A DNA stretch of 64,000 bases, taken from NCBI GenBank assembly GCA_009809945.1, contig WTPW01000969.1, positions 87,944 to 151,943 on the forward strand, in the 5' to 3' direction. Position numbers and translations under genes: made by a program. The notes beneath the pieces are model-generated. The model was not told where the DNA came from, searched no databases, and saw only the letters and a list, made by a program, of their open reading frames with translations. Positions 11,585 through 23,670 of this stretch are shown here, one piece after another (the first letter of the stretch is position 1; every line of letters starts with the position of its first letter). The stretch comes from Gigaspora margarita. Taxonomy: Eukaryota; Glomeromycota; Glomeromycetes; Diversisporales; Gigasporaceae.

Positions 11585-12586
11585 CTTCAAACCGGGTAAA
11601 ACAGGTAATTCATTTACTATACTAATGTTGGCTAGATTCTATCTGAACTATCTCAGATCCGACTCATGTTATAAAGAAAATTTTATTTCGAGCCACAATT
11701 TACCCCTTCACAGTGTGCAATGATTTGCAAATTTGGTCAAAAAGTGCATCAATTTGCAAACCGCGATAATAAGATGCAAAATTTGCTATCAATGCAATAA
11801 TTATAAGACTTTTCTTTTGTTTGAAAATAATTGGCAATTTTCGAAATTGATTTGTGACAACTTTAGTAAAGTTAGATTCGTTTATAATTCTGTAAATATA
11901 AGCGTTGTTATTTTTAAAAGAAAAAATATTTATGAATCATATTAGAGTTTAAAAGACTGAAAATGAGCTATCACGTAGACGATTGCTAATTGCTGTTTTT
12001 ACTAGTTATTTTTGCTAGCTATTTCGACTATTAATAGCTGGACACACTGATCTGCCATTTTTCATTTTATTCATTTAGTTCCATTAATCACACCAATCAG
12101 CATAATTATCTTTATGACCGTGAACGAAGCATCAATTTGTCACGAGATCACGACCCAGACCAATGAAGTTAGATGAACGATTAGTAAGTATGGTGGATTT
12201 TTTGATAAATGGCATGACGAATCGTACGATGATTATTGACTTGATTAATGTGTGATGGTAAGTATGATATTATTGAAAATGGCTATATATAGGGCAAAAT
12301 GGAAATTTGTTCTCTCTCTTTCGTCTTTGCTGCTAACTCGATACAAGTCTAGCTAGCATTGTCGTAATTCGTGCCCACCCATCGCCAGAGGAGACGTGAA
12401 AGAATAGGTTCGATTGATTATGGTATGGCTTTCGATAGCCCAGGTGATAACTCGAAAATCTGGTATAGGTGGATATCAAAAACATAAACAAAAACAGATA
12501 AAATTTGTTCCGAATGTGTGATCAAGTGATAAGTTCAATTTATTCAAGTTATTCATTTATTATTACACTTGCCTTAATTGTCTCTT

Positions 12587-12816
12587 ATTTAATCTAGAAA
12601 TAAGCAAACCGCGGATTTCTCAAAAGTTCTGCGCCCTATGGACATCACGCATGTGATTCGCGGAATAGATAATTTCATTTATTTTATTTTTCTAAATATT
12701 GCTGAATGGAGGTCAAAATTTCGTCAGAATATTTTGTGTCACTCAGCAGTATACAGATTTTCGTATCCCACGCGAGGTCCCACGCGGATTAGGGTGCGCT
12801 CATCTCTAATTTAATC
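12587..12816. mobile_element. hAT-like MITE, 214 bp
   Basis: The element 12595-12808 runs from TAGAAATAAGCAAACCGCGG to CGCGGATTAGGGTGCGCTC followed by ATCTCTA. The 8-bp duplication is ATTTAATC (12587-12594, 12809-12816). The left terminus has drifted from the right, which suggests an older insertion. Confidence 0.8.
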
Positions 12817-13012
12817 TTATTTATTTTGATTTAAATGGTGAGAATAGCTAACTATTTTTGTTAAATATTTTATCAAATTTTTAATTTCATCAATTAAGGA
12901 TAAGCAAACGTTTTATAATCTTTTAAATCGACGTTAATAGCATAAGTGATGTTCAAGAAATGCGAAATTGCATAAGGTTTAAGCAAATCTATTCATTGAA
13001 TACGGAGCAACT

Positions 13013-13357
13013 ACAATAACTAGGGATGCATCAGTCCAAAAAAGACAGTTCTCAGACCGGTCCCAGTCTGAGACCGATAAGGACCGTGGACCTTGAAAGG
13101 ACCGCAGTCCTGTTTATAAATACAACTGTGATATTCGTATCACTAATCAAATTTCTTGTTCAGGTGTAACTATATTATATTTGTTTACATCTGAAAGTAA
13201 GTAATTACGCCATTACTGGCAATAAGATCTTATGCATTAGGATATGATGTAATCATTAAAGGACCGTTTTTGGGACTAGGACGGGACCGGACTGGGACCG
13301 TAAATTTTATGATAACGGTCTCACCAGGGACCGGACTGATGCATCCCTAATAATAAC
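13013..13357. mobile_element. hAT-like MITE, 329 bp
   Basis: The element 13021-13349 has ends TAGGGATGCATCAGTCC and GGACTGATGCATCCCTA. The flanks match in 7 of 8 bases (ACAATAAC and ATAATAAC). Subterminal GGACCG/CGGTCC words recur about ten times in both orientations. Confidence 0.8.
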
Positions 13358-13590
13358 ATGGATAAAAATATTTATGTACAATTTATTTTCGCTAAATAAT
13401 GAATATTNACCGCTGTTACGAATTGATCGTAACACCGGATTTCTTTGCTCCGATAGGAGCTGAAGAGAAAAAAAAAATATGTAGAAAATAATTTATTATC
13501 ATTCACATGTAACCGAAAAATAATACAATAATTTCACGTTTTAGCTAATTGATAGCCAGAGATTGTTTCCTTCCGAGTTTTTAAATCATG

Positions 13591-13638
13591 GCAAAAATTA
13601 GTGATGGATAACCGACCGAGGCCATCCCTAGCAAAAAT
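13591..13638. mobile_element. Minimal 32-bp hAT-like remnant
   Basis: The 32-bp insert 13599-13630 starts TAGTGATGG and ends CCATCCCTA, inverted with one mismatch. A perfect 8-bp duplication GCAAAAAT lies at 13591-13598 and 13631-13638. It is little more than two joined termini. Confidence 0.75.
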
Positions 13639-13877
13639 AACGCGATCAACAAAATGGAGAATAAATTTAATTAGAATTATATAGGGATTTTATTATATAA
13701 TTTTTTATATAGCAGATCAAGTAAACAATTAGCTATTTTCTTCTATTATTATATGAATATCAATTTAGCCTTTTTAATTTTAATTATGATCTGTGCTTAT
13801 GCGCAATGATTGGACTCGCTTGTCACTCGTGACTCGAATAATTCGGGTTTATCGCGATTAGAATCATAATTCGTGAG

Positions 13878-14619
13878 ATTCGCGGCAGTGTTCCACACGA
13901 ACCGTCCGGACGGTTATTTTTCAGATCCGAATCCGGTCTGGAAACCAATCCGGATCTAAATAAAGGGTCCGAAACTTATAACATAAGTCATGATCCGGTC
14001 CGGTTCTGTAAAATTTCAAGAGAATTGTGGTTGTACAATAATTTTTTATAAATGAATATTGTTAGAGAAAAACTATTCAGGCTTCAAAGTTTATTTTCAA
14101 AAAATAATATGGGAGGCAGAAAATCAAGAAAATTAAATAACTTAAGAAAAGTTTACATACAACGTTTTCAAAATCGTGAAATTCTATTATTTTTTAGCTC
14201 AGAATAGTTTGTAGTAAATGCGAATTTGGGAAATCAACATTTACGATTTTACGAGCGTTTCTTCTTGTTAGCCAATGTGTCAATGGGTAATGGCAGGTAT
14301 CGACATAAAAAGTTAGACCACCAATTTATGTAACGAGCGAAGTTCCTATATGCATTCATACCCTTTCTTCGCCATGTGCATTTATCCAATAAGATGCAAG
14401 ATTTTGCGTACGAATGCCATTTAATTTGCAATATAACATACACTACGTGAAATTTTAAATATCACTCCGTTCCTGGTAATGCTATTATTAAGAAAAGAAA
14501 TCAGTCAATTAACGTATGGTATTATATTACGGACCGGGCCGGGTATTCGATCAGGCCTAAATGTGGGTCCGGTCCGTTAAACGGACAACCCCGGATCTTT
14601 TGCGGAACGTAATTCGTGG
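13878..14619. mobile_element. hAT-like element, 726 bp
   Basis: The element 13886-14611 runs from CAGTGTTCCACACGAACCG to TTTTGCGGAACGTA. The flanks are ATTCGCGG and ATTCGTGG (7 of 8). CCGGTCC-type words crowd both ends. A 64-codon minus-strand frame at 14249-14443 resembles no known transposase, and its reality is doubtful. A fragment similar to the end of the 28302-29140 hAT element (GACTCGTGACTCG words) lies just upstream at 13806-13840. Confidence 0.65.
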
Positions 14620-15521
14620 TATTAGTGAGTCTGGGTCTGGTATCCAAATTTGTTTTTATATATAGTTATTTAAATTTTTATTATTCGAATAATTCTCTTC
14701 TGAGTCCAGTCTATGGGATTCATATTTGATGGGATTCATCATAAAGTTTCCAAATAATGTAAGGAATTATATTATTGCCAAAATTTTTATGGAAAACCAT
14801 TTTATTACGAAATTAAATGACAAAAAAAAAAAGTAGGCAGAAAATATATTATGGATTACCTTGAATTTTCTAAATTCATTTTTGATGCTACATTCAATGG
14901 CAAGTATAAATGCGTGAGGTGCTAATCTTTTTATCAGACCATCAGCATCCGACATATATAATAAATTAAAGCATTTAATACGATAAGAATTACACCAAGT
15001 TCAAATGCCGATTATTATTCTAACATTACAACATCAATGCAAATTATTAACTAACAAATAATCTTTTTCCAAAGTCTTCTAATCCACTTAAATTATCATG
15101 GACAATCTTTGGGAATTTATAGGAAGTAATTATGCATACAAGCTACTTAGGAAAAAATTTTCATTTCTGATATATTATGTTGATTATTGTAACAATACAG
15201 TAATGGCGATAGTATTTAATGTGGACTAACATACAGAATTATTGAACACGGGTATCGATCAAAGGATATCTGGGTTGTCATTTTGGGAATAGATTTCTAA
15301 TCTGGATGGTTATTTAGACTATCCCGAATCCAGATTATCACACAGATCCCTACAATAACGTTTAATTATAAATCCAAGCGAACGCATTAGTTTTAAACGT
15401 AAAAATGATAATCTAAGCAAATCCTGTATAATAAAGTAATCTCATATAGCATAAACTTTTTTACTTTATTATTACAGTAAAATAATTTAATAATAAATTG
15501 TTGAATATGCCTGGAATTCAA

Positions 15522-15530
15522 TATAAATAG
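15522..15530 (+). promoter_or_regulatory. TATA box of the cupredoxin gene
   Basis: A canonical TATAAATAG lies about 125 bp upstream of the start codon. A-rich leader sequence sits directly before the ATG. It is assigned by motif and position only. Confidence 0.45.
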
Positions 15531-15653
15531 ATGACATTTTTTTTTAACTTATCAGGCATTCGTTCAATATTTAAATAAAACAATTAATTTTCTTTCAAAA
15601 ATTGCCCTTTACATCTATATATACATTTACAAAAAAAAAAAAATTAAATAAAA

Positions 15654-16192
15654 ATGTCTCGATTAAACTTCAAGCTTTTAACTTTATTATTAGTCACTTT
15701 TGCTACTATTATTTCTGCCGAGCTTTACACAGTTAATGTTGGCAAGGGTGGAAATCTTGTTTATGATCCACAAAAAACAACTGGCTTAAAGCTTGGTGAC
15801 GTCGTAAGTTATTTGATAGTTTCCTCACGAGCAAGTGGTGTATTTATCTCAATAACATCTTTTCTTTAAAAAACCGTAGGTCCAATTCGTGTGGGACTCT
15901 GGTTTCCACAGTGTTACTCCATCAGACGGACCTGATGGCAGTTGCACACCATCTAAAAATATACCTGGTAAAATAAAAATTATCATTTTATTCATTGTTT
16001 GCATCAATCAAATATAATCTCTCACTAAACTAATTTTTTATTTGATAAACAGAAATTCAAGCCCCAACAGACAAACCTGATCATAATGTAACATTTGAGA
16101 TCAAAGAAGATACACCATCTGCAGTTTATTATTTCTGTACTGTAAGCGATCATTGCGATGAGGGTATGCATGGTTCCTTAGAACGTGCCTAA
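15654..16192 (+). CDS. Secreted cupredoxin-domain protein (3 exons)
   Basis: This is a small secreted blue-copper-type protein of 125 residues. Exons are 15654-15803, 15880-15967 and 16053-16192, with GTAAGT and GTAAAA donors and TAG and CAG acceptors; phases fit exactly. Residues 1-22 form a signal peptide (basic start, Leu/Thr core, ending ISA). The mature part shows the cupredoxin ligand set: His in WDSGFHSV (exon 2), then Cys, His and Met in the order FCTVSDHCDEGMHG (exon 3). The second Cys of that segment pairs with the one in GSCTPS as the usual disulphide. The family (plantacyanin-like or fungal extracellular cupredoxins) acts outside the cell in electron transfer or copper binding; the substrate is unknown. 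No GPI-anchor tail is visible, so a soluble product is likely. The start is the first ATG after an A-rich leader. Confidence 0.92.
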
Positions 16193-16829
16193 GAAAATAA
16201 TTGACCCGTCAAATTAACCATTCCTGGTGCAATTATAACAACTAATATCTCATATAATATTATGGTTTCAACTCTAATAATTGATATCTCATCCTCTTTA
16301 GAATAATTTAAAGCAAAAATATTATTATTAGCGTAAAAAAAATTAGATAGAATCTTATTAAACTAAAAGTTTTTTTCCTAAATTTTAAAACTATAAATTA
16401 TTGAAACTATATGATTCTATAAATAAAAATATTTTTTATATTATTTATTTAAACTAATAATTATTGAAACTATATAATTTCTACAAATAAAAATATCTTT
16501 AAATTATTTATTTAAAAGCGATTTATATTAGTTATATAATAAGTAGAGAAATTATATTTACTGTTTTTTTTTGGAAGAAATTAAATTTCTCTAAAGAAAA
16601 ATTAATTTTTCTTATTAAGAAAAATTGTCTATTAATCAAACTTTAAATAAGAAAATTCTATTTATAATTGTTGCAATGTTTCTCAGTCCACAGGATTTAA
16701 CTCAACTTTTACTATCTGGATTCACTCTCGTGGTTATTAATAATGACTAACATAGTGATTGGACCTGTAAAAATATAACAGAGTAACTCAATGGGTCATT
16801 CGGATGGCCACAGGTCCTGATTGTCCTAG
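16193..16829. other. AT-rich intergenic DNA
   Basis: The 3' flank of the cupredoxin gene contains two diverged direct copies of AAACTATA-ATTATTGAAACTATATGATT-type sequence (16385-16430, 16450-16500). No gene, TIR or target duplication was seen. Confidence 0.5.
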
Positions 16830-16965
16830 GTGATGTTGCATCTAAAGTAGCGATTTGTCTAAAGTAGCGCCTAGCTAAAATTGATCTTCATGCATGCATT
16901 AAGTTATAATGTTAGCCAGGGCGCTACTTTAATATATAAAGTAGCTATTTTAAATGCAACAGTGA
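16830..16965. mobile_element. 128-bp MITE with 4-bp duplication GTGA
   Basis: The element 16834-16961 has ends TGTTGCATCTAAAGTAGC and GCTATTTTAAATGCAACA. GTGA lies at 16830-16833 and 16962-16965. The core repeats AAAGTAGCGCC in inverted orientation. A 4-bp duplication does not fit hAT; the superfamily is undetermined. Confidence 0.65.
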
Positions 16966-17679
16966 CAATTCGAAATGTTGGAATATTTATATTTAAGTTG
17001 ATTCTGAATCCACCTAAGACCATACACGTAGCATAAAATGTTTATTTTAACTCACAATCCAAACTTTTTTAAAATAAAAAATTTACTTCTAACAATCATA
17101 AAATAGCAATTTAGAATCAGATTTTGATGGGAAATTTCAATTTCTTATTCACAACATTCCTTCATTACGAATAATCATCTGACCAGATGTTGAACGTAAG
17201 ACATGACTCCACAAATACACTCTTATAATTAATTTTCGTAATTCTAATATGAGATTCAAGACTCAATAACCTTAATAATACTAATATTATCACTGGAAAG
17301 TCTGCATTAATATATCCTATATAGTAAATCACCTGAAATATTTTAATTTGTAGCTACCTGAAGACTTCACTACCTGCGTACGGAAGCATCATCATATATT
17401 TATTCATGTATATTTTAAATTCACTATTTTGAAACATATATTTCATATATTATTAAACTTTATGAATTTATAGAATTGTATTAGTTAATATACACTTACT
17501 AACCTATACAGTAATGATTTTTCAAATTTAATAAAAATTTTTCTTGGAATCAAAGTCTTTAGTGCGATAATCCTGGTAGTTCACGAACTTTTAATTAATT
17601 CTGAAAGCTAATTTTTTTCTTATAACCTGTCATATAACTGGGATGCAGAGAAGTACAGGGCAAATCACATTTTATAACC

Positions 17680-17725
17680 ATAAGATAGCTGCGCAGCATG
17701 GGATGCCGCGCAGGACCAGTACGAT
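17680..17725 (+). repeat. Hairpin-bearing dispersed repeat end, third copy
   Basis: It reads TAAGATAGCTGCGCAGCATG, then GGATGCCGCGCAGG and ACCAGTACGATCAC. The hairpin (TGCGC with GCGCA arms) is the strongest of the three copies. The terminal ACCAGTACGATCAC has an inverted partner at 20048-20061 (GTGATCGTACTGGT). Confidence 0.55.
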
Positions 17726-17939
17726 CACGTGTGCCAGATAAGGGAAAACTTGTCACCGGTTTTCAATTATATTTTTTACTGCCTTAATCTATTGGTTTTA
17801 CCTGACTGATACAAAATATAATTGAAAGTCTGATAATTGTTAAAGTAAATAGAAATTAAACGATTATGTTAATCATACATGTACTTTTTTTTCGAAACAC
17901 ATTAAAGGAAACAAATTGAACTTCATACCAGATAATGAT

Positions 17940-18100
17940 TATGGTTATTTCCGATAGGAAAATCGGACCAAATCGGCATGGGTTGGCGTCGGATAGGCAC
18001 GGGCCTTGGTGGCGAACTGAACTTGAATGGGTATGGTCCAAATTGACAGATTCCGTGGACCGTATGGGCGTATGACCGTGCCAATTGGACCGTAAATAAC
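17940..18100. repeat. GC-rich inverted-repeat island
   Basis: The left side has ATCGGACCAAATCGGCATGG and the right side CCGTGCCAATTGGACCG. Repeated GGCACGG and GGACCG words link it to the termini of the element at 57409-58080. No duplication was found. A minus-strand frame here is low-complexity and not considered a gene. Confidence 0.4.
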
Positions 18101-19033
18101 TCAGCAGTTTACTAGTCGAAGCTTGGCACGGGTAATAAATGTAAATTTACGTGCCACCGCGATAATGATGTGGATTAACTATTAAAACACAAATTTACAC
18201 AAGTATCAATATAAGATGAGCAAGCTGACTTCATATAAAGTAATATTTTGTAAAGAATTTTTTTGTCAAGACATACGAAGGTTTCAGTGAAATCAAGCTC
18301 TTTTTTTTTTTAAAAAAAAAAAAAATCATTTACTGATCCTTTGCTCTCCACGAAACAAGCCAACATATATCACGAACCAACACGTGTGTAATGTATAAGT
18401 AGGTGCCACCCTTTGCTGTAATGTCCGTCGTGATGGGCAAAATTCGAGTGGCGTAGCAAAGGTCGAAATTGGGCTGCGTTGAATTCTATTTTATTAATTT
18501 TTTTTTTTAGTTGAAATTTTTGTGATAGATCGGCAGTAACGAATTAAAATCAAAAGTATAGGAAGATACTTAAAAGTTTTAAGAAATTTTAAGTATCGAA
18601 AGATACTTAAGAGTTTTAAGTATAGAAGATACTTAAAAAGTTCTAAATATAGAAAGCTTCGTAAGAGTTAAGAAAAGATTCTTTTCAATCGTTTTTTAGT
18701 CTGTATATAAGAGCTCAAAGTTTGCCTTGAAATAAAGTAATTCAGTAGAGTTAATCTCATTAGAGTACTATAAAAAATTTTATTACAAACCTCAGCCGTT
18801 ATTCAGTGACTTGCAGCATGTTATCATGGAAAGTCATTGTGGTTTATATCGGTAATGGCGTAAGGTGAATTAGTTTGTATTAAAGGTATCATAATTTCTA
18901 TCGTGAATTTTATAAAAAGTTCTATTACAAACTTACCCGACAGATAGTACGTTTTAAGGTTGAGTTTGTATTGAAATTATTATTACTGTAAAAATTCTCA
19001 TGCAAAACTTGCTCGTTATTCTATTAATAATAA

Positions 19034-19289
19034 TATGGACTGCTGTCAATAGAAATAAGGCAGATCGACATTTTGAAAAAAATTAATACCTTTACTTTCA
19101 CACTCATATCTCATTGAATATTGAAGCTGATGATTTAATAGTCAAATAAAGCCTACGACCCAAGCTTTCTTATGGATATTAAATCATCAAGATAGCTTCA
19201 ACATTCAATGAGATATGGGCGGTGAAAGTAAAGGTATTGATTTTTGTTAAGATATCGATCTGCCTTATTTCTATTGACGGCAGCCTATA
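19034..19289. mobile_element. Foldback MITE with TA duplication
   Basis: The element 19036-19287 runs from TGGACTGCTGTCAATAG to CTATTGACGGCAGCCTA, flanked by TA. Both arms (about 110 bp) carry AATAAGGCAGATCGA and ATCTCATTGAAT. A Tc1/mariner-type origin is likely. Confidence 0.75.
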
Positions 19290-20257
19290 TGTGGGTGGGA
19301 TTGAATTAGTTCGCATTGAAATTTCAAAGATACAGTGTGTGTAATGATTGAAAGTCGATTTTTTTTTTTAAAAAAAATAAATATAAATAGTTGACAACTG
19401 ATTATTAAATCATAGTAATAGATCAATTATGAATTATGACGAATTATTACGAAATTAATATGCAAATGAACATAATTACCGATTTAAATAGTATCGTCAC
19501 TTAAATTTTCTCACGGTCTGACTATGATTTGGATATATCAAATCATAAACAGCAAAGTGCAATTGAATTTTTTTTTATTATTACGATGATTTTTCTACGA
19601 TAGTGTTCAGCTCAATATAGTTCAGCTCAACAGTTGTAATACTTAAGGTTGCTTTTTTTATGCATTTTTTTCGCTTAAATAAGTTAGTAAGATTAGCTAC
19701 AATTAGAGCAAATTCAGAAATTTTGAGTTTCACAAACTTGAGTGCGCCGTTTTACTGTGTTAAAGATCAAAAACTTTATCCAGTAAATTAAAATTATATA
19801 CGAATATTCTACAGCATTAATAATAACGTAAAAAATTTGCATCATATATAATTAATAATCAGTTGCGTCAGATTTGCATCATAAATCGTGATCTACATAT
19901 GGGTATATGCAAAAATCTTAACTCCTTCCAAAAACGAATAAATGAAAATCATTACTCCTACCGAAAAAGGATTTTGCGAAAATCAGCATAGTGGACATCA
20001 AAAAAGTTGAACGATACCATCCCTCCACATTTCATGTTGCACATTCCATGTGATCGTACTGGTAAAATTTCGATTAGATTATATATTTATATTACAGTAG
20101 ATAATTTCATTTTAATTTTGTGACTCTGAAATTTGAATACAAAATATTTTTATACTCTAACTTATTTAACGTGAGTAAGATAAAATTGAATAGTAAATAT
20201 TCATGAATTAGAATAAATTTTTAGATCAATTAATGTTCCTAGTAATGTTCTTAGTAC

Positions 20258-20882
20258 TCACGTTCTAAAATAAATATTCATGAATAATTGTTTTAAATAC
20301 TTACAAGTATTCTTTATACGCGATTCATTACTATAGCAACATCCAGCACTAGTGTTCTGAGAGAATAAGCCATCTCTGAGATTTTTGGTAAAAATTAATG
20401 CTTGATATTGTTCTTTTCGACTCCGAATAACAAGATCCAACATTATATGTTCGTCAACGTTTCCCATCTCAGCAGATTTGAAAATATTTAAAGCAGGATC
20501 AAAATTTACTTTTTTGAAATATAAAAACCAGTATTAAATAATTCATAAGAATAGTCATAATTATGATAATTTGTAATCTCTTTCGCGTCCAGTTTAAACC
20601 ATTTTCCAACATTAAAATATTCTGGAATAACATATGAATTAGCCTTTTTAAAATAAAAGATAGATTGTGTTCATCTTCAACGACTTTTAATTCATGTCTA
20701 TAACAGCATCTAACCATATACATTTCTTCAACAAGTTTCATATTAGCAATTTTTCTGTAATATTCGAATGCTTCATTTAAGTTCCTTCAGTTCATATCCA
20801 AATTGATAACAACATCCAACCTGAAATATTCCTTTGACATGTTCACCATTTTCGAAAATATTCAAATGTTTAAATTTGTTTT
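20258..20882 (-). pseudogene. Decayed Sel1-repeat gene fragment
   Basis: On the minus strand, from high to low coordinates, three frames give successive Sel1-like 36-residue units. The first contains GIFQVGCCYQFGYELKEL. The second contains EAFEYYRKIANMKLVEEMY followed by RCCYRHELKVVEDEH. A later unit contains NFDPALNIFKSAEMGNVDEH. The G-CCY pattern followed by an acidic/basic spacer and a new helix (AF-YY-K-AN) is typical of Sel1 repeats, which act as protein-binding solenoids. At least two frameshifts and one stop separate the pieces; one shift sits in an A-run (near 20510) and could be a sequencing error. No start, and no kinase part, was found. It is host debris of the same general family as the Sel1 region in the GTPase gene. 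Confidence 0.7.
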
Positions 20883-23130
20883 TTTTTCAATTAAATATCA
20901 TGATGAAATTAGCCGAGACGATTCATTTTAATTGTGATTAAAAAAAATAAAAAATAATAAAATTTCTAAACTTACACAGTCTATAATACACGTGTATTAA
21001 TTTGCAAATCATTTTAACAAGCAAATCAAGACAGTTCGAATGCTTTTAAGGTTAGGGTAAGGATGAGGTTAGATTGTATCAAATCTTACAAGGAATTTTT
21101 TTATTAATTCTCAAAAGTGGTTTCATAAACGTAATTTGAGTTATAAAAAGTTCTTTAAAAAACGCATAATTTTACGTTATACTTGATTATGCAATCTGAC
21201 TGGCTTTCAATATTACACGTATACATACACATATCATGTAAAACAAAATTATATATAAATGTATATTGTAAAAAATGGTCAGTTTTTTATATATAAAAAG
21301 AAAAATTTTTATTAAGGTAATATATTCTGCGATAAAGCTTTGCAAACCATAAGATTAAACCGTTGCAATTAAAGTTACAGTGTTTAATTATGAAAAAGAA
21401 AATACAAAATTTCGTCAGACTTTGAATTTTCATAATAAATTTAGGGGGAAACGTAGCTTTAATTGTAGAGATCTAATATTATGTTTTCCATAATTTTATC
21501 ACAGGATATATTGCTATTAAGACTAAATATCTATTAGTATTTATTAAATGTTTTATAGTAAAATTAAGATTTAAAATTTTTTTTATTTACAAAAATTTGA
21601 TATACATCTATTATATAATTTTGCTTTACCTAATAGTATATCGCAAATTAAAAACTAAATTTCGATTTTCGAAAAAATTTTTGTTTAATACATATTTTTT
21701 GTATATAATTTAATTATAGTTTAAATAGATTTATATAATATACAATCAAGCTCAATTATATCACCACTAAGCTATATCCCTTTTGCAGTATTTAGTAGAA
21801 TAAATACTCCATATTTATTAAAATTTCCCTTAGTTATGTTTCTACCTTAATTATATATCCGAAACTCTTTGGACAAAGGGAGAGGCATAAGATTGTCCGT
21901 ATATAGAATTTCGTATACTGTAAGAACTAACAGAGATTAGATTTTATAATCTGTTAAAACACATTTTGTGTAATCCGCATTATCCGTTTGTTTTTGTATA
22001 ATCCAGTCAGAAAATATGCTACGAAATTGCAAATAATTAGTACGGATAAGATAAACATCACTATTTTCGTTTTTATTTCTTAAATAATTCGTAGACTTAA
22101 ATGATGATAAGGTTTACACAAGGTAAAAGGTTGCGCTCCAAAAGTTAAAAAAAAAGAAAAAAAGTATCTTGGTTTTAAAACCATTATATCAACTTTAGGT
22201 CCTTTAAAAATATATACTTTTTTGGGTTGGAGCGGAGGGAAGCAGAGTGGAAGGCACTTTCCATGCTATTTTAAATTCGGGCAATGTCATGCTTCCACCC
22301 CTGCAATAACAATGATAAATAAGTTTTTTATACGGTAATTTGTAATTGAAAATTTTCTATTTTTTTCTCCCGTACGTACAAACACGTAATGAAAACATAA
22401 AACATAATCCCCTGTTCAGGAAATCGACACCATTCCGAATAATTACTAAAAAATTTTAGAACAACCCATATTTTTATTTTTTTTTTTATATGGCACGCTT
22501 ATAATATATGAAAATTATAACATTATAACTAAATTCGATTATTTGAGTTTGGCTACTCTGAATATAAATGCTCGGTTCACAATACAATCCGAAAATACGG
22601 ACGCCCACCATCAAAGATAGCTGTAAACCACCTCTTTCGTTTTACTCCCGAAAAATTCTGTTTCTGGTATACGTAATTCATATTTATTAATGATATTAAT
22701 GTTAATAATAAATTTAAGTAGTTCTTTTAGTGTCATTTTTTTCTTTTTTTTTTTGTTTTATATATTATATTTGAATCGACCTGTTTTTTTAAATTCACTA
22801 TTAGATGTTAGACATGTCATTAAACGATAGGCTAAATCTAACCATTTTTAATCAATTTTATAATATTATAATATAATCTATTATAGTAGAGCTTGAATCC
22901 ATTCATATTAAATTTAACAGATATCCCGACGGATTTTATATTAAATTTAGTATCTAAGTGATAACATAACATATCCAAGCTCTATATTGTGATCCAATAT
23001 TCTGTGAGATATAGATGAAAATCTATCTACGTCTCCATTTCAAACATAGTCGGGGTAATATATGAAGATCATTAATTTCGGATTTATTAATGGTTAAATT
23101 TCGATATTATTGCTAATCAAAATAATTATA
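20883..23130. other. Long AT-rich stretch without recognised gene
   Basis: It contains only short frames and homopolymer runs. A small inverted pair (TAGAGCTTG near 22888, CAAGCTCTA near 22978) is present. Nothing else could be supported. Confidence 0.5.
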
Positions 23131-23404
23131 AAATTAAATTTACATTTATTAGCACAAATATCTAATGAAAGTGTATATAATTTTTTTTAATTTGAAGCTC
23201 TCAACTAGCTCTACATGTTAATAGAGCTACTTTTTTCAATATTAAATGTTAAAAAATTAATTAATTTTTACGAAAATTTTTTAAAAAATTATTTGAAAAA
23301 TAGCTCTATTACCATGTAGAGCTAGTTGAGAGCTTCAATTTAAAAAAAAATTATATATACTTTTGTTTAATAGTTATGCTAATAAATGTAATTTAATTTA
23401 ATAT
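23131..23404. repeat. Foldback repeat
   Basis: Two arms of about 120 bp match nearly perfectly, sharing TTACATTTATTAGCA outside and GAAGCTCTCAACTAGCTCTA inside. They surround an AT-only loop. No duplication was identified. Confidence 0.7.
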
Positions 23405-23512
23405 TTAAATATATGGCCTATAAAAAAATAGTGTCGAATGAAGATGACAGCCATGTGAGTTTAACCAATCATCAGGTGAACGTGAAACATCAAATAATCG
23501 AATCAACCAATC

Positions 23513-23670
23513 ATCATTTTAATAATTCTTTATGATTAATGTTAAATAATCATTCTAACAACTCTTATAAATAATATTCTAAAAATTCTTTATGGTTGTG
23601 CCAAATAATCATCTTAACGGCTCTTTATTGCTGTGCTATAAAACCATTCTAACAAACTCTTTAGGATAAA
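23513..23670 (+). repeat. Short tandem repeat, about 35-bp unit
   Basis: About five diverged units of the type AAATAATCATTCTAACAAC-TCTTTATGGTTGTG occur. Unit lengths vary from 29 to 36 bp. Confidence 0.6.

Larger units (their letters stand above)
17712..20061. mobile_element. Possible short-TIR element, 2.35 kb
   Basis: It is bounded by perfect 14-bp inverted ends ACCAGTACGATCAC and GTGATCGTACTGGT. No target duplication or reading frame was recognised. A GC-rich repeat (17940-18100) and a foldback MITE (19036-19287) lie inside. A chance match of this length is unlikely, but element status rests on the ends alone. Confidence 0.4.

Noticed and set aside
12330-12440. tRNA-like gene (AGGTTCGATTGATT resembling a B box, TAGCTAGCATTG an A box)
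   Set aside because: No cloverleaf arms could be drawn around the boxes and no T-run terminator sits at the right distance.
14249-14443. Transposase fragment in the 13886-14611 element
   Set aside because: The 64-residue frame shows no DDE or hAT dimerisation motif and could be chance.
15240-15355. hAT-like element ending CACAGATCCCTA
   Set aside because: The left partner (AAAGGATATCTGGG) is weak and the 8-bp flanks do not match.
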